Shown here in pieces: positions 1 through 5,173 of a stretch of 5,173 bases of DNA (position 1 is its first letter; every line of letters begins with the position of its first letter). The position numbers were made by a program, and so were the translations under genes. The stretch lies in NCBI GenBank assembly GCA_012838685.1, contig DUOU01000097.1, positions 1 through 5,173 of the forward strand, read 5' to 3'. The stretch comes from Bacteroidota bacterium (GTDB taxonomy: Bacteria; Bacteroidota; Bacteroidia; Bacteroidales; VadinHA17). The notes beneath the pieces are model-generated. The model did no database searches. It saw only the letters and a list, made by a program, of their open reading frames with translations, and was not told where the DNA came from.

Positions 1-949
1 CGGAAATACTTTTTGTGGCATATTCCAGCAGCTCTTTTTCATATTCCGCTATTGCCGCGCGTCCCACTTTGTCAACATAATCAAGGGCCGCGCCCAATCC
101 GATCGCTCCGGTGTAATTTGTGGTTCCGGCCTCAAATTTGAACGGCAGTCCGTTGTACGTGGTTTTCTCGAATGTAACTCTCTCTACCATATCTCCCCCT
201 CCCTGGTACGGAGGCAGTTCGGAAAGCCATTTCTCCTTGCCGTAAAGTACCCCAATCCCTGTGGGGCCATATATCTTATGTCCGGAAAAAGCATAGAAGT
301 CGCATCCCATCTCCTCCATGTCCACCGAACCGTGCTGAACGCCCTGCGCTCCGTCAACCAAAACGGGTATGTTCAACGCATGGGCCGCATTGATTATCTC
401 TTTGACGGGAACCGTGGTTCCCAGGGCGTTTGAAGTTTGGGATATGGCGACAAGTTTTACCTTTGGCCCGAGTAATCCAAAATATTTTTCCAGTATGATC
501 TCCCCTCTGTCGTTTATCGGAATAACCTTCAACTTTGCCCCTTTGCGTTCACATAACATTTGCCAGGGGACTATATTGGCGTGGTGCTCGAGCTGACTGA
601 CAATTATCTCGTCGTTTTCCCTTATAAACCTCTCCCCGAAAGAGAAGGCCACAAGATTTATCGAGCCTGTGGCGCCGGAGGTAAAGATTATCTCCTCTCT
701 TTTGGAGGCGCCTATAAAGGCCCTTACCTTTTCCCGCGCTGTCTCATATTCTTCGGATGATTTGTCGGATAAAGCGTGAACTCCCCTGTGTATGTTGCCG
801 TTAAACTTGAAAAAGATATCATCCAACTTGTTTATTACCACTTTAGGTTTCTGTGTGGTCGCCCCGTTATCGAAATAGACAAGCGGTTTGTTGTAGACTT
901 TTTCCGACAATATCGGGAAATCGGCTCTTATTTTATCGATATCTATCAT
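1..949 (-). CDS. sufS: Cysteine desulfurase SufS (class II), 3' end cut by window edge
   Basis: PLP-dependent cytosolic enzyme that removes sulfur from L-cysteine, giving alanine and an enzyme persulfide that feeds Fe-S cluster assembly. I translated the minus strand from ATG 949-947 and the frame stays open for 316 codons to the edge; the family is usually about 400-415 residues, so roughly 90-100 are missing. Visible landmarks are the N-terminus MIDIDKIRADFPIL, NIHRGVH (52-58), EHHANIVPW (121-129, with the histidine that stacks on PLP), VDGAQ (198-202, Asp199 and Gln202 contacting the cofactor), the Schiff-base lysine Lys225 in FSGHKIYGPTG, and FEAGT (272-276). The catalytic cysteine (Cys364 in E. 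coli SufS) lies outside the window, so activity cannot be confirmed. The start sits 2 nt after the sufD TGA with no evident Shine-Dalgarno, suggesting translational coupling. An oddity is FTSGATG at 89-95, where class II enzymes usually have RGTT. Identification is firm. Confidence 0.96.
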   Translation of the reverse strand, partial: MIDIDKIRADFPILSEKVYNKPLVYFDNGATTQKPKVVINKLDDIFFKFNGNIHRGVHALSDKSSEEYETAREKVRAFIGASKREEIIFTSGATGSINLVAFSFGERFIRENDEIIVSQLEHHANIVPWQMLCERKGAKLKVIPINDRGEIILEKYFGLLGPKVKLVAISQTSNALGTTVPVKEIINAAHALNIPVLVDGAQGVQHGSVDMEEMGCDFYAFSGHKIYGPTGIGVLYGKEKWLSELPPYQGGGDMVERVTFEKTTYNGLPFKFEAGTTNYTGAIGLGAALDYVDKVGRAAIAEYEKELLEYATKSIS

Positions 950-951
950 TT

Positions 952-2307
952 TCAGTAGCATTTAACAACACAATTCGCGCACCTTGACAACTCTCCGCGA
1001 AGCCGCTGCATAACCAGATCGTCAAGTCTTTCCCTAAGCGCCTTCACTCCAATTTCCTGGATCACTTCATGAGCGAAACCGAACATTAACATCAATTTGG
1101 CCTCTCTTTGGTCGATTCCCCTCGACCTGAGATAAAACATTATATCGTTATCAGGTTGTCCAACCGTGGCGCCGTGGCTGCATTTCACATCGTCGGCGTA
1201 AATCTCGAGATGTGGCTTGGTGAACACTTTGGCGTCGTCTGTGAGCAGTATATTGTTGTTTCGCTGGAAAGCGGCAGTTTTCTGGGCATCGGGGTGAACG
1301 TAGATACGCCCGTTGAACACCCCTGTGGCCATTTCGTCTATTACCCCCTTGAAAAGTTGGTTGCTCGTACAATTTGGCACGAAATGATCTATGCTCACAT
1401 AGTTTCCGACATGCTGGAATTTATCGATAAGATATAGCCCGTTTGATTTGGCCTCCGCGCCTTCACCTACAAGGTAATGGTAGGTGTTGTTCCAGACCAA
1501 CCCGCCATGCAGTATTATGTTGTTGGACGAGGCGAAGCTGTTTTTCTCCTGGTTGATGAAGGTGTGGGTTATCTTGCCCGAATAGTTGTGTTCGTTTTGA
1601 ACACGTATGATGTTGAATATGGAGTTCTCGCCCACTACGACTTCGGTAACGGCATTGGTGAGGAACTTCCTGGGGGAGAGGGTGTGATCACAGATAATCA
1701 TTGTCATTTGGACATTTTTGCCCAGAACTATCAGGTTTCTGTGTTGGTTGAATATATCTTCATCTGACTGCACGATGTTTACTATCTGGATCGGCTTTTC
1801 ACAAACGGTGCCATCGGGCACATACGTAAAGATACCATCGGTTGCCATCGCCGTGTTGAGATGCACAAGTCCATCGCTTTCAGTGTTGGCATATTTCCCG
1901 TAATGCTCCTCAAAGAGTGAACCGAATTGTGATGAAGCCTCCCGAAAACTGCCCGTCCAGACTCCATCGGGCAGCTGTTTGAGCTTATCCGCGTATGGAT
2001 AGTAACCGTTTACCAGTATCATCCCCTGTGTTTCAAGATCGGCGACGCCACATTGGAAGTTTTTTGCCTCTTCAATGTCGCTTTTCCCCGGGACCAGGCG
2101 CGTTTTATAATCGAAATCGAAAAACAGGGCCAGATCGGCGAACTTGTAATTTTCATTTTTTTTGTCGGGTATGCCCATCCTACGGAAAGTTTGGTATGCG
2201 GGTTCCCTGAGCGAGTTTATGTATGGGGATGAACTGTCCATTATCTTTCCGATATTCTTATCGAAAAGATCGAGGTACCTGTCCACTATTCCAACTTGTC
2301 CGTTCAT
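952..2307 (-). CDS. sufD: Fe-S cluster assembly scaffold protein SufD
   Basis: SufD pairs with SufB, and both bind SufC, to form the cytosolic SufBC2D scaffold on which nascent Fe-S clusters are built. The protein is 451 residues from ATG 2307, longer than E. coli SufD (423). It has an alpha-helical N-terminal region (PAYQTFRRMGIPDKKNENYK), a long beta-helix core, the segment HPDAQKTAAFQRNN (338-351), and the C-terminal block LEIYADDVKCSHGATVGQ. Cys376 and His378 of that block match E. coli Cys358 and His360, the latter at the cluster-forming SufB-SufD interface. The chain ends in CANCVVKCY, giving C443-x2-C446-x3-C450. An in-frame ATG at 2364 would add 19 residues but overlap sufC by 50 nt and encode a basic extension unlike family N-termini, so I use 2307, 7 nt after the sufC stop. 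The start is preceded only by a weak GATGGG. The stop TGA is 2 nt from the sufS ATG. Confidence 0.95.
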   Translation of the reverse strand: MNGQVGIVDRYLDLFDKNIGKIMDSSSPYINSLREPAYQTFRRMGIPDKKNENYKFADLALFFDFDYKTRLVPGKSDIEEAKNFQCGVADLETQGMILVNGYYPYADKLKQLPDGVWTGSFREASSQFGSLFEEHYGKYANTESDGLVHLNTAMATDGIFTYVPDGTVCEKPIQIVNIVQSDEDIFNQHRNLIVLGKNVQMTMIICDHTLSPRKFLTNAVTEVVVGENSIFNIIRVQNEHNYSGKITHTFINQEKNSFASSNNIILHGGLVWNNTYHYLVGEGAEAKSNGLYLIDKFQHVGNYVSIDHFVPNCTSNQLFKGVIDEMATGVFNGRIYVHPDAQKTAAFQRNNNILLTDDAKVFTKPHLEIYADDVKCSHGATVGQPDNDIMFYLRSRGIDQREAKLMLMFGFAHEVIQEIGVKALRERLDDLVMQRLRGELSRCANCVVKCY

Positions 2308-2314
2308 AAGCCCA

Positions 2315-3073
2315 TCAGTTTTGGTTAACCTCTTTTTGTATCCAGTTGTATCCCTTCTCTTCAAGTTCCAATGCCAGCTCTTTTCCGGAGGTTTTCACGA
2401 TCCTGCCATCGTAGAGAACATGCACGATGTCCGGCACAATATAATCGAGAAGCCGTTGATAATGGGTAATCACTATTGAGGAGCTGTCGGGTCTCTTAAG
2501 CTTATTGACACCGTTGGCGACTATCCTCAACGCATCGATATCCAGTCCGGAGTCGGTCTCATCCAGTATCGACAACTTGGGCTCCAACATGGCCATCTGG
2601 AAAATCTCGTTCTTCTTTTTCTCCCCTCCGGAAAAACCTTCGTTGACCGATCTGTTCGCCAGCTTGGAGTCTATTCCCACCAGCTCTTTCTTTTCTCGCA
2701 TCAGTTTGAGGAAGTCGGAAGCTGAAAGTGGCTCCAATCCTCTGTATTTGCGGTGTTCGTTGACGGCCGCTTTCATAAATGCCACCATGCTCACTCCGGG
2801 AATCTCTATAGGATATTGGAACCCCAGGAAGAGCCCCTCTTTGGAGCGCTCTTCAGGCGACATCTCCAAGAGATTTTTTCCGTTATAGAAGATTTCACCT
2901 TCGGTAACGGTTACCGTCTCCCTGCCGGCCAAAACCGACGCCAGAGTGCTTTTTCCCGACCCGTTGGGTCCCATTATGGCGTGAACCTCGCCGGTCCTGA
3001 CTTCGAGGTTTATTCCTTTAAGTATTGTCTTTTCGCCTATTCCGGCGTGTAGGTTGTTAATCTTCAGTATCAT
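2315..3073 (-). CDS. sufC: Fe-S cluster assembly ATPase SufC
   Basis: ABC-type ATPase of the SUF scaffold. It is soluble rather than a transporter subunit, and ATP-driven dimerisation of the two SufC copies remodels SufB-SufD during cluster assembly. The 252-residue length is typical. All nucleotide-binding elements are present: Walker A GPNGSGKST (35-43, Lys41), Q-loop Gln86 in GFQYP, signature FSGGEKKKNE (147-156), Walker B LSILDE (167-172, catalytic Glu172), D-loop DSGLD (174-178) and switch His204 in VITHYQRLLDY. The DETDSGLDIDAL stretch is characteristic of SufC and separates it from ABC exporters or importers. The signature reads EKKK where I recall EKKR in most homologues, a conservative change. 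ATG 3073 is the natural start, 39 nt after the sufB stop; the upstream sequence lacks a clear Shine-Dalgarno, which is common in Bacteroidota. The gene ends in TGA 7 nt before the sufD ATG. Confidence 0.97.
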   Translation of the reverse strand: MILKINNLHAGIGEKTILKGINLEVRTGEVHAIMGPNGSGKSTLASVLAGRETVTVTEGEIFYNGKNLLEMSPEERSKEGLFLGFQYPIEIPGVSMVAFMKAAVNEHRKYRGLEPLSASDFLKLMREKKELVGIDSKLANRSVNEGFSGGEKKKNEIFQMAMLEPKLSILDETDSGLDIDALRIVANGVNKLKRPDSSSIVITHYQRLLDYIVPDIVHVLYDGRIVKTSGKELALELEEKGYNWIQKEVNQN

Positions 3074-3112
3074 CTTATAATGAGCAAATCTTTGTCGTTA
3101 TTAAAAATCCTT

Positions 3113-4561
3113 TTACCCTACGCTTCCCTCCAGACTGATCTGGAGCAGCTTTTGGGCTTCTACGGCAAATTCCATTGGGAGTTTGTTGATAATCTCCCTG
3201 GCGTAACCGTTTACGATCAATCCAATGGCATCATCGGTGTTGATTCCTCTCTGATTGCAGTAGAAGATCTGATCTTCACCAATCTTGGAGGTGGTCGCTT
3301 CATGTTCCACAATAGCGGTTTTGTTGTCTGTTTCTATGTAAGGGAAGGTATGCGCTCCGCATTTGTCTCCCAGCAACAGGGAGTCGCATTGCGAAAAGTT
3401 CCTCGCTCCCGCGGCGTTTCTGGACATCCTGACCAGTCCCCTATAACTGTTCTGGCTGTGGCCCGCTGATATACCTTTGGAAACTACGGTACTTTTGGTG
3501 TTTTTGCCCAGGTGAATCATTTTGGTACCGGTGTCGGCCTGCTGGTAGTTGTTGGTTACCGCTACGGAGAAAAACTCTCCTACGGAGTTGTCTCCTTTCA
3601 ATACGCAGGAGGGATATTTCCAGGTTATCGCTGAACCTGTCTCTACCTGGGTCCATGATATCTTTGAATTTTCTCCTTTGCACATACCTCTTTTGGTGAC
3701 AAAGTTGAAGATACCGCCATTACCATTTTTATCTCCCGGGTACCAGTTCTGTACCGTTGAATATTTAACCTCGGCATTTTTTTCCGCTACAATCTCCACA
3801 ATAGCGGCATGCAGTTGGTTTTCGTCCCGTATGGGGGCGGTGCAACCCTCAAGATAACTGACATAAGACTCCTCATCGGCAACCAACAGGGTTCTTTCAA
3901 ATTGCCCTGTATTGGCGGCGTTTATCCTGAAGTAAGTTGACAACTCCATGGGACATCTGACACCCTTGGGAATATAGCAGAACGAGCCATCACTGAACAC
4001 TGCGGAGTTAAGCGCGGCAAAATAGTTGTCACGGTAGGGAACGACGGAACCCAAATATCTTTTTACAAGATCAGGGTACTCTTTTACCGCTTCACTGAAT
4101 GAGCAGAAGATTACCCCTACTTCGGCCAAAGTCTCCTTAAAGGTTGTTTTTACCGACACACTGTCCATTACGGCGTCAACAGCCACTCCGGAAAGATGTT
4201 TTTGTTCCTCAAGAGGTATCCCAAGTTTATCGAATGTTTTCTTCAGTTCCGGGTCGATATCATCCGAACCGTTTGATTTGGATTTCTGTTTCGGCGCCGA
4301 GTAATAGATTATATCTTGAAAATTTATATCGGGTATTTTCAGGTTCGCCCATCCTGGCATCTTTTGGGTCCGCCAATAACGGAAAGCGTTGAGTCTGAAC
4401 TCCAGAAGCCATTCGGGTTCCTCTTTTTTGCTCGATATCAGTCTTATAATATCTTCGTTCAAACCTTTGGGCGCCTGTTCCGAATCAATATCGGTGTAAA
4501 ATCCGTATTTATAGTCACCGGATGTTACCTCGTTCAATAATTTATCCTGATTATCCTCCAT
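3113..4561 (-). CDS. sufB: Fe-S cluster assembly scaffold protein SufB
   Basis: Core scaffold subunit of the cytosolic SufBC2D complex. It receives persulfide sulfur and holds the nascent Fe-S cluster at its interface with SufD. The protein is 482 residues from ATG 4561 (E. coli SufB has 495). Diagnostic stretches are YKYGFYTDIDSEQAPKGLNE (18-37), YYSAP (86-90), YLEGCTAP with Cys240 (by motif the counterpart of E. coli Cys254, a proposed sulfur acceptor), FSQCDSLLLG with Cys392 (E. coli Cys405) and VEHEATTS with Glu421 (E. coli Glu434), and the C-terminus EFAVEAQKLLQISLEGSVG. The CxxCxxxC found after SAP in the E. coli protein is absent; a Lys/Ser-rich linker (91-101) replaces it. A TTG at 4582 would add 7 residues, but family N-termini resemble MEDN, so I chose the ATG; a weak GGA lies 6 nt upstream. 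It is the first gene of the operon, and its stop is TAA at 3115-3113. No intein or frameshift is seen. Confidence 0.97.
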   Translation of the reverse strand: MEDNQDKLLNEVTSGDYKYGFYTDIDSEQAPKGLNEDIIRLISSKKEEPEWLLEFRLNAFRYWRTQKMPGWANLKIPDINFQDIIYYSAPKQKSKSNGSDDIDPELKKTFDKLGIPLEEQKHLSGVAVDAVMDSVSVKTTFKETLAEVGVIFCSFSEAVKEYPDLVKRYLGSVVPYRDNYFAALNSAVFSDGSFCYIPKGVRCPMELSTYFRINAANTGQFERTLLVADEESYVSYLEGCTAPIRDENQLHAAIVEIVAEKNAEVKYSTVQNWYPGDKNGNGGIFNFVTKRGMCKGENSKISWTQVETGSAITWKYPSCVLKGDNSVGEFFSVAVTNNYQQADTGTKMIHLGKNTKSTVVSKGISAGHSQNSYRGLVRMSRNAAGARNFSQCDSLLLGDKCGAHTFPYIETDNKTAIVEHEATTSKIGEDQIFYCNQRGINTDDAIGLIVNGYAREIINKLPMEFAVEAQKLLQISLEGSVG

Positions 4562-4636
4562 GTATGTTCCGTTGAACTCCAATACTTTTTATTATCAAAC
4601 TTTATGCAAGATAGGCTATGGCCCGCATTGAGTCAG

Positions 4637-4652
4637 CAAAAGTACAAAATTA
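4637..4652 (-). promoter_or_regulatory. Candidate -7 promoter boxes for the suf operon (two abutting TAnnTTTG motifs)
   Basis: Read on the minus strand, 4652-4645 is TAATTTTG and 4644-4637 is TACTTTTG. Both match the Bacteroidota sigma-ABfr -7 consensus TAnnTTTG exactly and they lie back to back. The nearest upstream TTTG that could serve as a -33 box is at 4672-4669, leaving 16 nt to the first box or 24 nt to the second, whereas the usual gap is about 19-21 nt. The boxes would start a transcript with a leader of roughly 65-80 nt before the sufB ATG. The motifs are direct sequence matches; promoter function is inferred, and the off-standard spacing and AT-rich background lower confidence. Confidence 0.4.
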
Positions 4653-4666
4653 ATGGCTGCTTATAT

Positions 4667-4685
4667 GCCAAATTGTCTCTTTGGC
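4667..4685. promoter_or_regulatory. Inverted repeat GCCAAA-N7-TTTGGC, possible operator
   Basis: A perfect 6-bp inverted repeat has arms at 4667-4672 and 4680-4685 and a 7-nt centre. It lies about 106 nt upstream of the sufB ATG, and its left arm contains the TTTG (minus strand) that is the only nearby -33 candidate for the suf promoter. A dimeric repressor or activator bound here could control the operon. It does not resemble the IscR or Fur consensus sites I know, and a 6-bp arm pair can occur by chance, so the regulatory role is inference. Confidence 0.3.
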
Positions 4686-4740
4686 CACCAAAACCCGTCA
4701 ATTAACCGTTATTTATTCATTGAAACCACGCAAACATTGT

Positions 4741-4759
4741 TTTCTTTAAAATTTCTTTA
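4741..4759 (+). repeat. Short direct repeat TTTCTTTA, spaced 11 bp
   Basis: TTTCTTTA occurs at 4741-4748 and again at 4752-4759, so the copies start 11 bp apart, about one helical turn. They lie upstream of the lipoprotein start in a low-complexity AT-rich stretch. The repeat could be an activator site or chance. Confidence 0.25.
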
Positions 4760-4762
4760 TAA

Positions 4763-4795
4763 ATATTTTTACTTTTACCGGAAAATTAAAAATAT
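4763..4795. promoter_or_regulatory. AT-rich dyad overlapping the lipoprotein start codon
   Basis: Arms 4763-4776 and 4782-4795 are complementary at 13 of 14 positions (the only mismatch is C4772 against T4786) around the 5-nt centre ACCGG. The right arm ends on the first two bases of the lipoprotein ATG. If transcribed, it would fold into a hairpin covering the translation start; as DNA, it could be an operator. The left arm also contains TACTTTTA (4770-4777, running one base into the centre), a one-mismatch match to the TAnnTTTG -7 box, with TTTA at 4745-4748 placed 21 nt upstream. If that is the promoter, transcription would begin inside the dyad and no RNA hairpin would form. All pairs are A-T, so part of the symmetry may reflect facing T and A tracts. 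Confidence 0.35.
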
Positions 4796-5173
4796 GCGCA
4801 AGCTTTGGGTTATCTCATTATTGGCGTCAATATCCATCATTTCTGTCACCTCTTGCGAAAAAGAGGAGCTGTTCGTAAATGAGCTTGACTTTAACGGATT
4901 AAAGGTGGACCAAATCACTTCACTCTTTTATTTCGCGGATTCAGCGCGAAACATTCTCTATTTTTCGCGGTTTGTGGAGGATGGTACGGTGGTCACCGAA
5001 AATTATTTCTATTGCATTATCGACAACATACTGCTCAATACTGATGTGGATATCCTCGACTGCGAGGACCGGTTTGAGTGGTATTTCAAGAAAGATGGCT
5101 ATACCTACTTCGCCGCGCAAGGCTATTCATCGTCGATTATTAGCGGAACTTTCAGGATAGACAGGGAGGGAGA
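4794..5173 (+). CDS. Putative surface lipoprotein of unknown function, 3' end cut by window edge
   Basis: The frame is open from ATG 4794 through the right edge, giving 126 codons and 2 further bases. The N-terminus is a lipoprotein signal peptide: basic start MRK, hydrophobic segment LWVISLLASISIISV (4-18) and lipobox V18-T-S-C21, so signal peptidase II should cleave before Cys21. The residues after the cysteine, C-E-K-E-E-L, fit the CxK(D/E)2x lipoprotein export signal described for Bacteroidota, which implies transport to the outer face of the outer membrane (inference). The mature part seen so far is acidic and aromatic-rich (FYFADS, YFYCII, FEWYFKKDGYTYF), probably beta-rich, with further cysteines at 74 and 90. 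I recognise no domain or function. It is transcribed divergently from sufB and nothing links it to Fe-S assembly. The start has no Shine-Dalgarno, only an A-rich upstream stretch, as is common in Bacteroidota. Confidence 0.8.
   Translation, partial: MRKLWVISLLASISIISVTSCEKEELFVNELDFNGLKVDQITSLFYFADSARNILYFSRFVEDGTVVTENYFYCIIDNILLNTDVDILDCEDRFEWYFKKDGYTYFAAQGYSSSIISGTFRIDREG

Noticed and set aside
369..958. Plus-strand open frames of 60-75 codons across 369-958
   Set aside because: They lie antisense to the sufS reading frame, which has all the expected desulfurase motifs; they show no family resemblance.
2306..2317. TGATG stop-start overlap at the sufC end
   Set aside because: That ATG (2315-2313) is out of frame with sufD and reaches a stop after three codons (ATG GGC TTA TGA).
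2308..2364. ATG at 2364 as the sufD start (19 extra residues)
   Set aside because: It would overlap sufC by 50 nt, and the added basic stretch does not resemble SufD N-termini; ATG 2307 gives a tight 7-nt spacing.
1108..2479. Plus- and minus-strand open frames of 61-109 codons overlapping sufD and the 3' end of sufC
   Set aside because: They are shadows of the well-supported sufD/sufC frames in other frames and have no recognisable motifs.
952..3112. Terminator or internal regulatory element between the suf genes
   Set aside because: The gaps are only 39, 7 and 2 nt, and none holds a stem followed by a T-run on the minus strand.
2505..3469. Plus-strand frames of about 100-130 codons opposite sufC and the 3' end of sufB, including one starting at 3080
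   Set aside because: They are antisense to conserved SufC and SufB coding sequence. The protein sequences show no signal peptide or domain; the 3080 start lies in the sufB-sufC gap but the frame is opposite conserved sufB.
4562..4582. TTG at 4582 as an upstream start for sufB (7 extra residues)
   Set aside because: The ATG at 4561 gives an N-terminus that matches the family, and TTG starts are uncommon; the extra residues (MEFNGTY) look like leader sequence.
4972..5160. 62-codon plus-strand frame near the right edge
   Set aside because: It is out of frame with the lipoprotein gene, whose frame has a signal peptide and lipobox and stays open to the edge.
1..5173. CRISPR array, tRNA, rRNA, insertion sequence or a novel defence or mobile system
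   Set aside because: No regularly spaced repeats, tRNA-like folds, transposase motifs or terminal repeats were seen; nearly all the sequence is explained by four housekeeping suf genes and one lipoprotein gene.

Overview
The window is an ordinary chromosomal segment carrying most of a SUF iron-sulfur cluster assembly operon, plus the start of an oppositely oriented lipoprotein gene. Gene order, protein sequence style, intermediate GC, near-absence of strong Shine-Dalgarno sequences, TAnnTTTG-like promoter boxes and a Bacteroidota-type lipoprotein export signal all point to a member of Bacteroidota, probably Bacteroidales. No rRNA or other taxonomic marker is present, so the assignment rests on these features.

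Layout. From 4561 down to the left edge, four genes lie head to tail on the minus strand: sufB (4561-3113), sufC (3073-2315), sufD (2307-952) and sufS (949 to beyond position 1). Intergenic gaps are 39, 7 and 2 nt with no terminator between them, so they should form one transcript. sufS is cut by the window edge after 316 codons, before its catalytic cysteine. An AT-rich divergent region (4562-4793, 232 nt) follows; it holds candidate promoter boxes, a 6-bp-arm inverted repeat and a longer dyad reaching into the next start codon. At 4794 a plus-strand gene begins, encoding a lipoprotein of unknown function whose first 126 residues are visible.

How the genes work together. SufS takes sulfur from cysteine as a persulfide. 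SufB, SufC and SufD form the scaffold complex: SufB and SufD are paired beta-helix proteins, and SufC is the ABC-type ATPase that drives the conformational change for Fe-S assembly at the SufB-SufD interface. Key residues of SufB, SufC and SufD are intact. A SufE/SufU-type sulfur-transfer partner and an A-type carrier are not visible; they may lie beyond the left edge or elsewhere.

I found no previously undescribed system. The points most worth a second look are the SufS cofactor-loop variant, the cysteine-rich C-terminal tail of SufD, the predicted surface-export signal on the lipoprotein, and the dyads in the divergent promoter region. Family comparisons were made from memory, not by database search.
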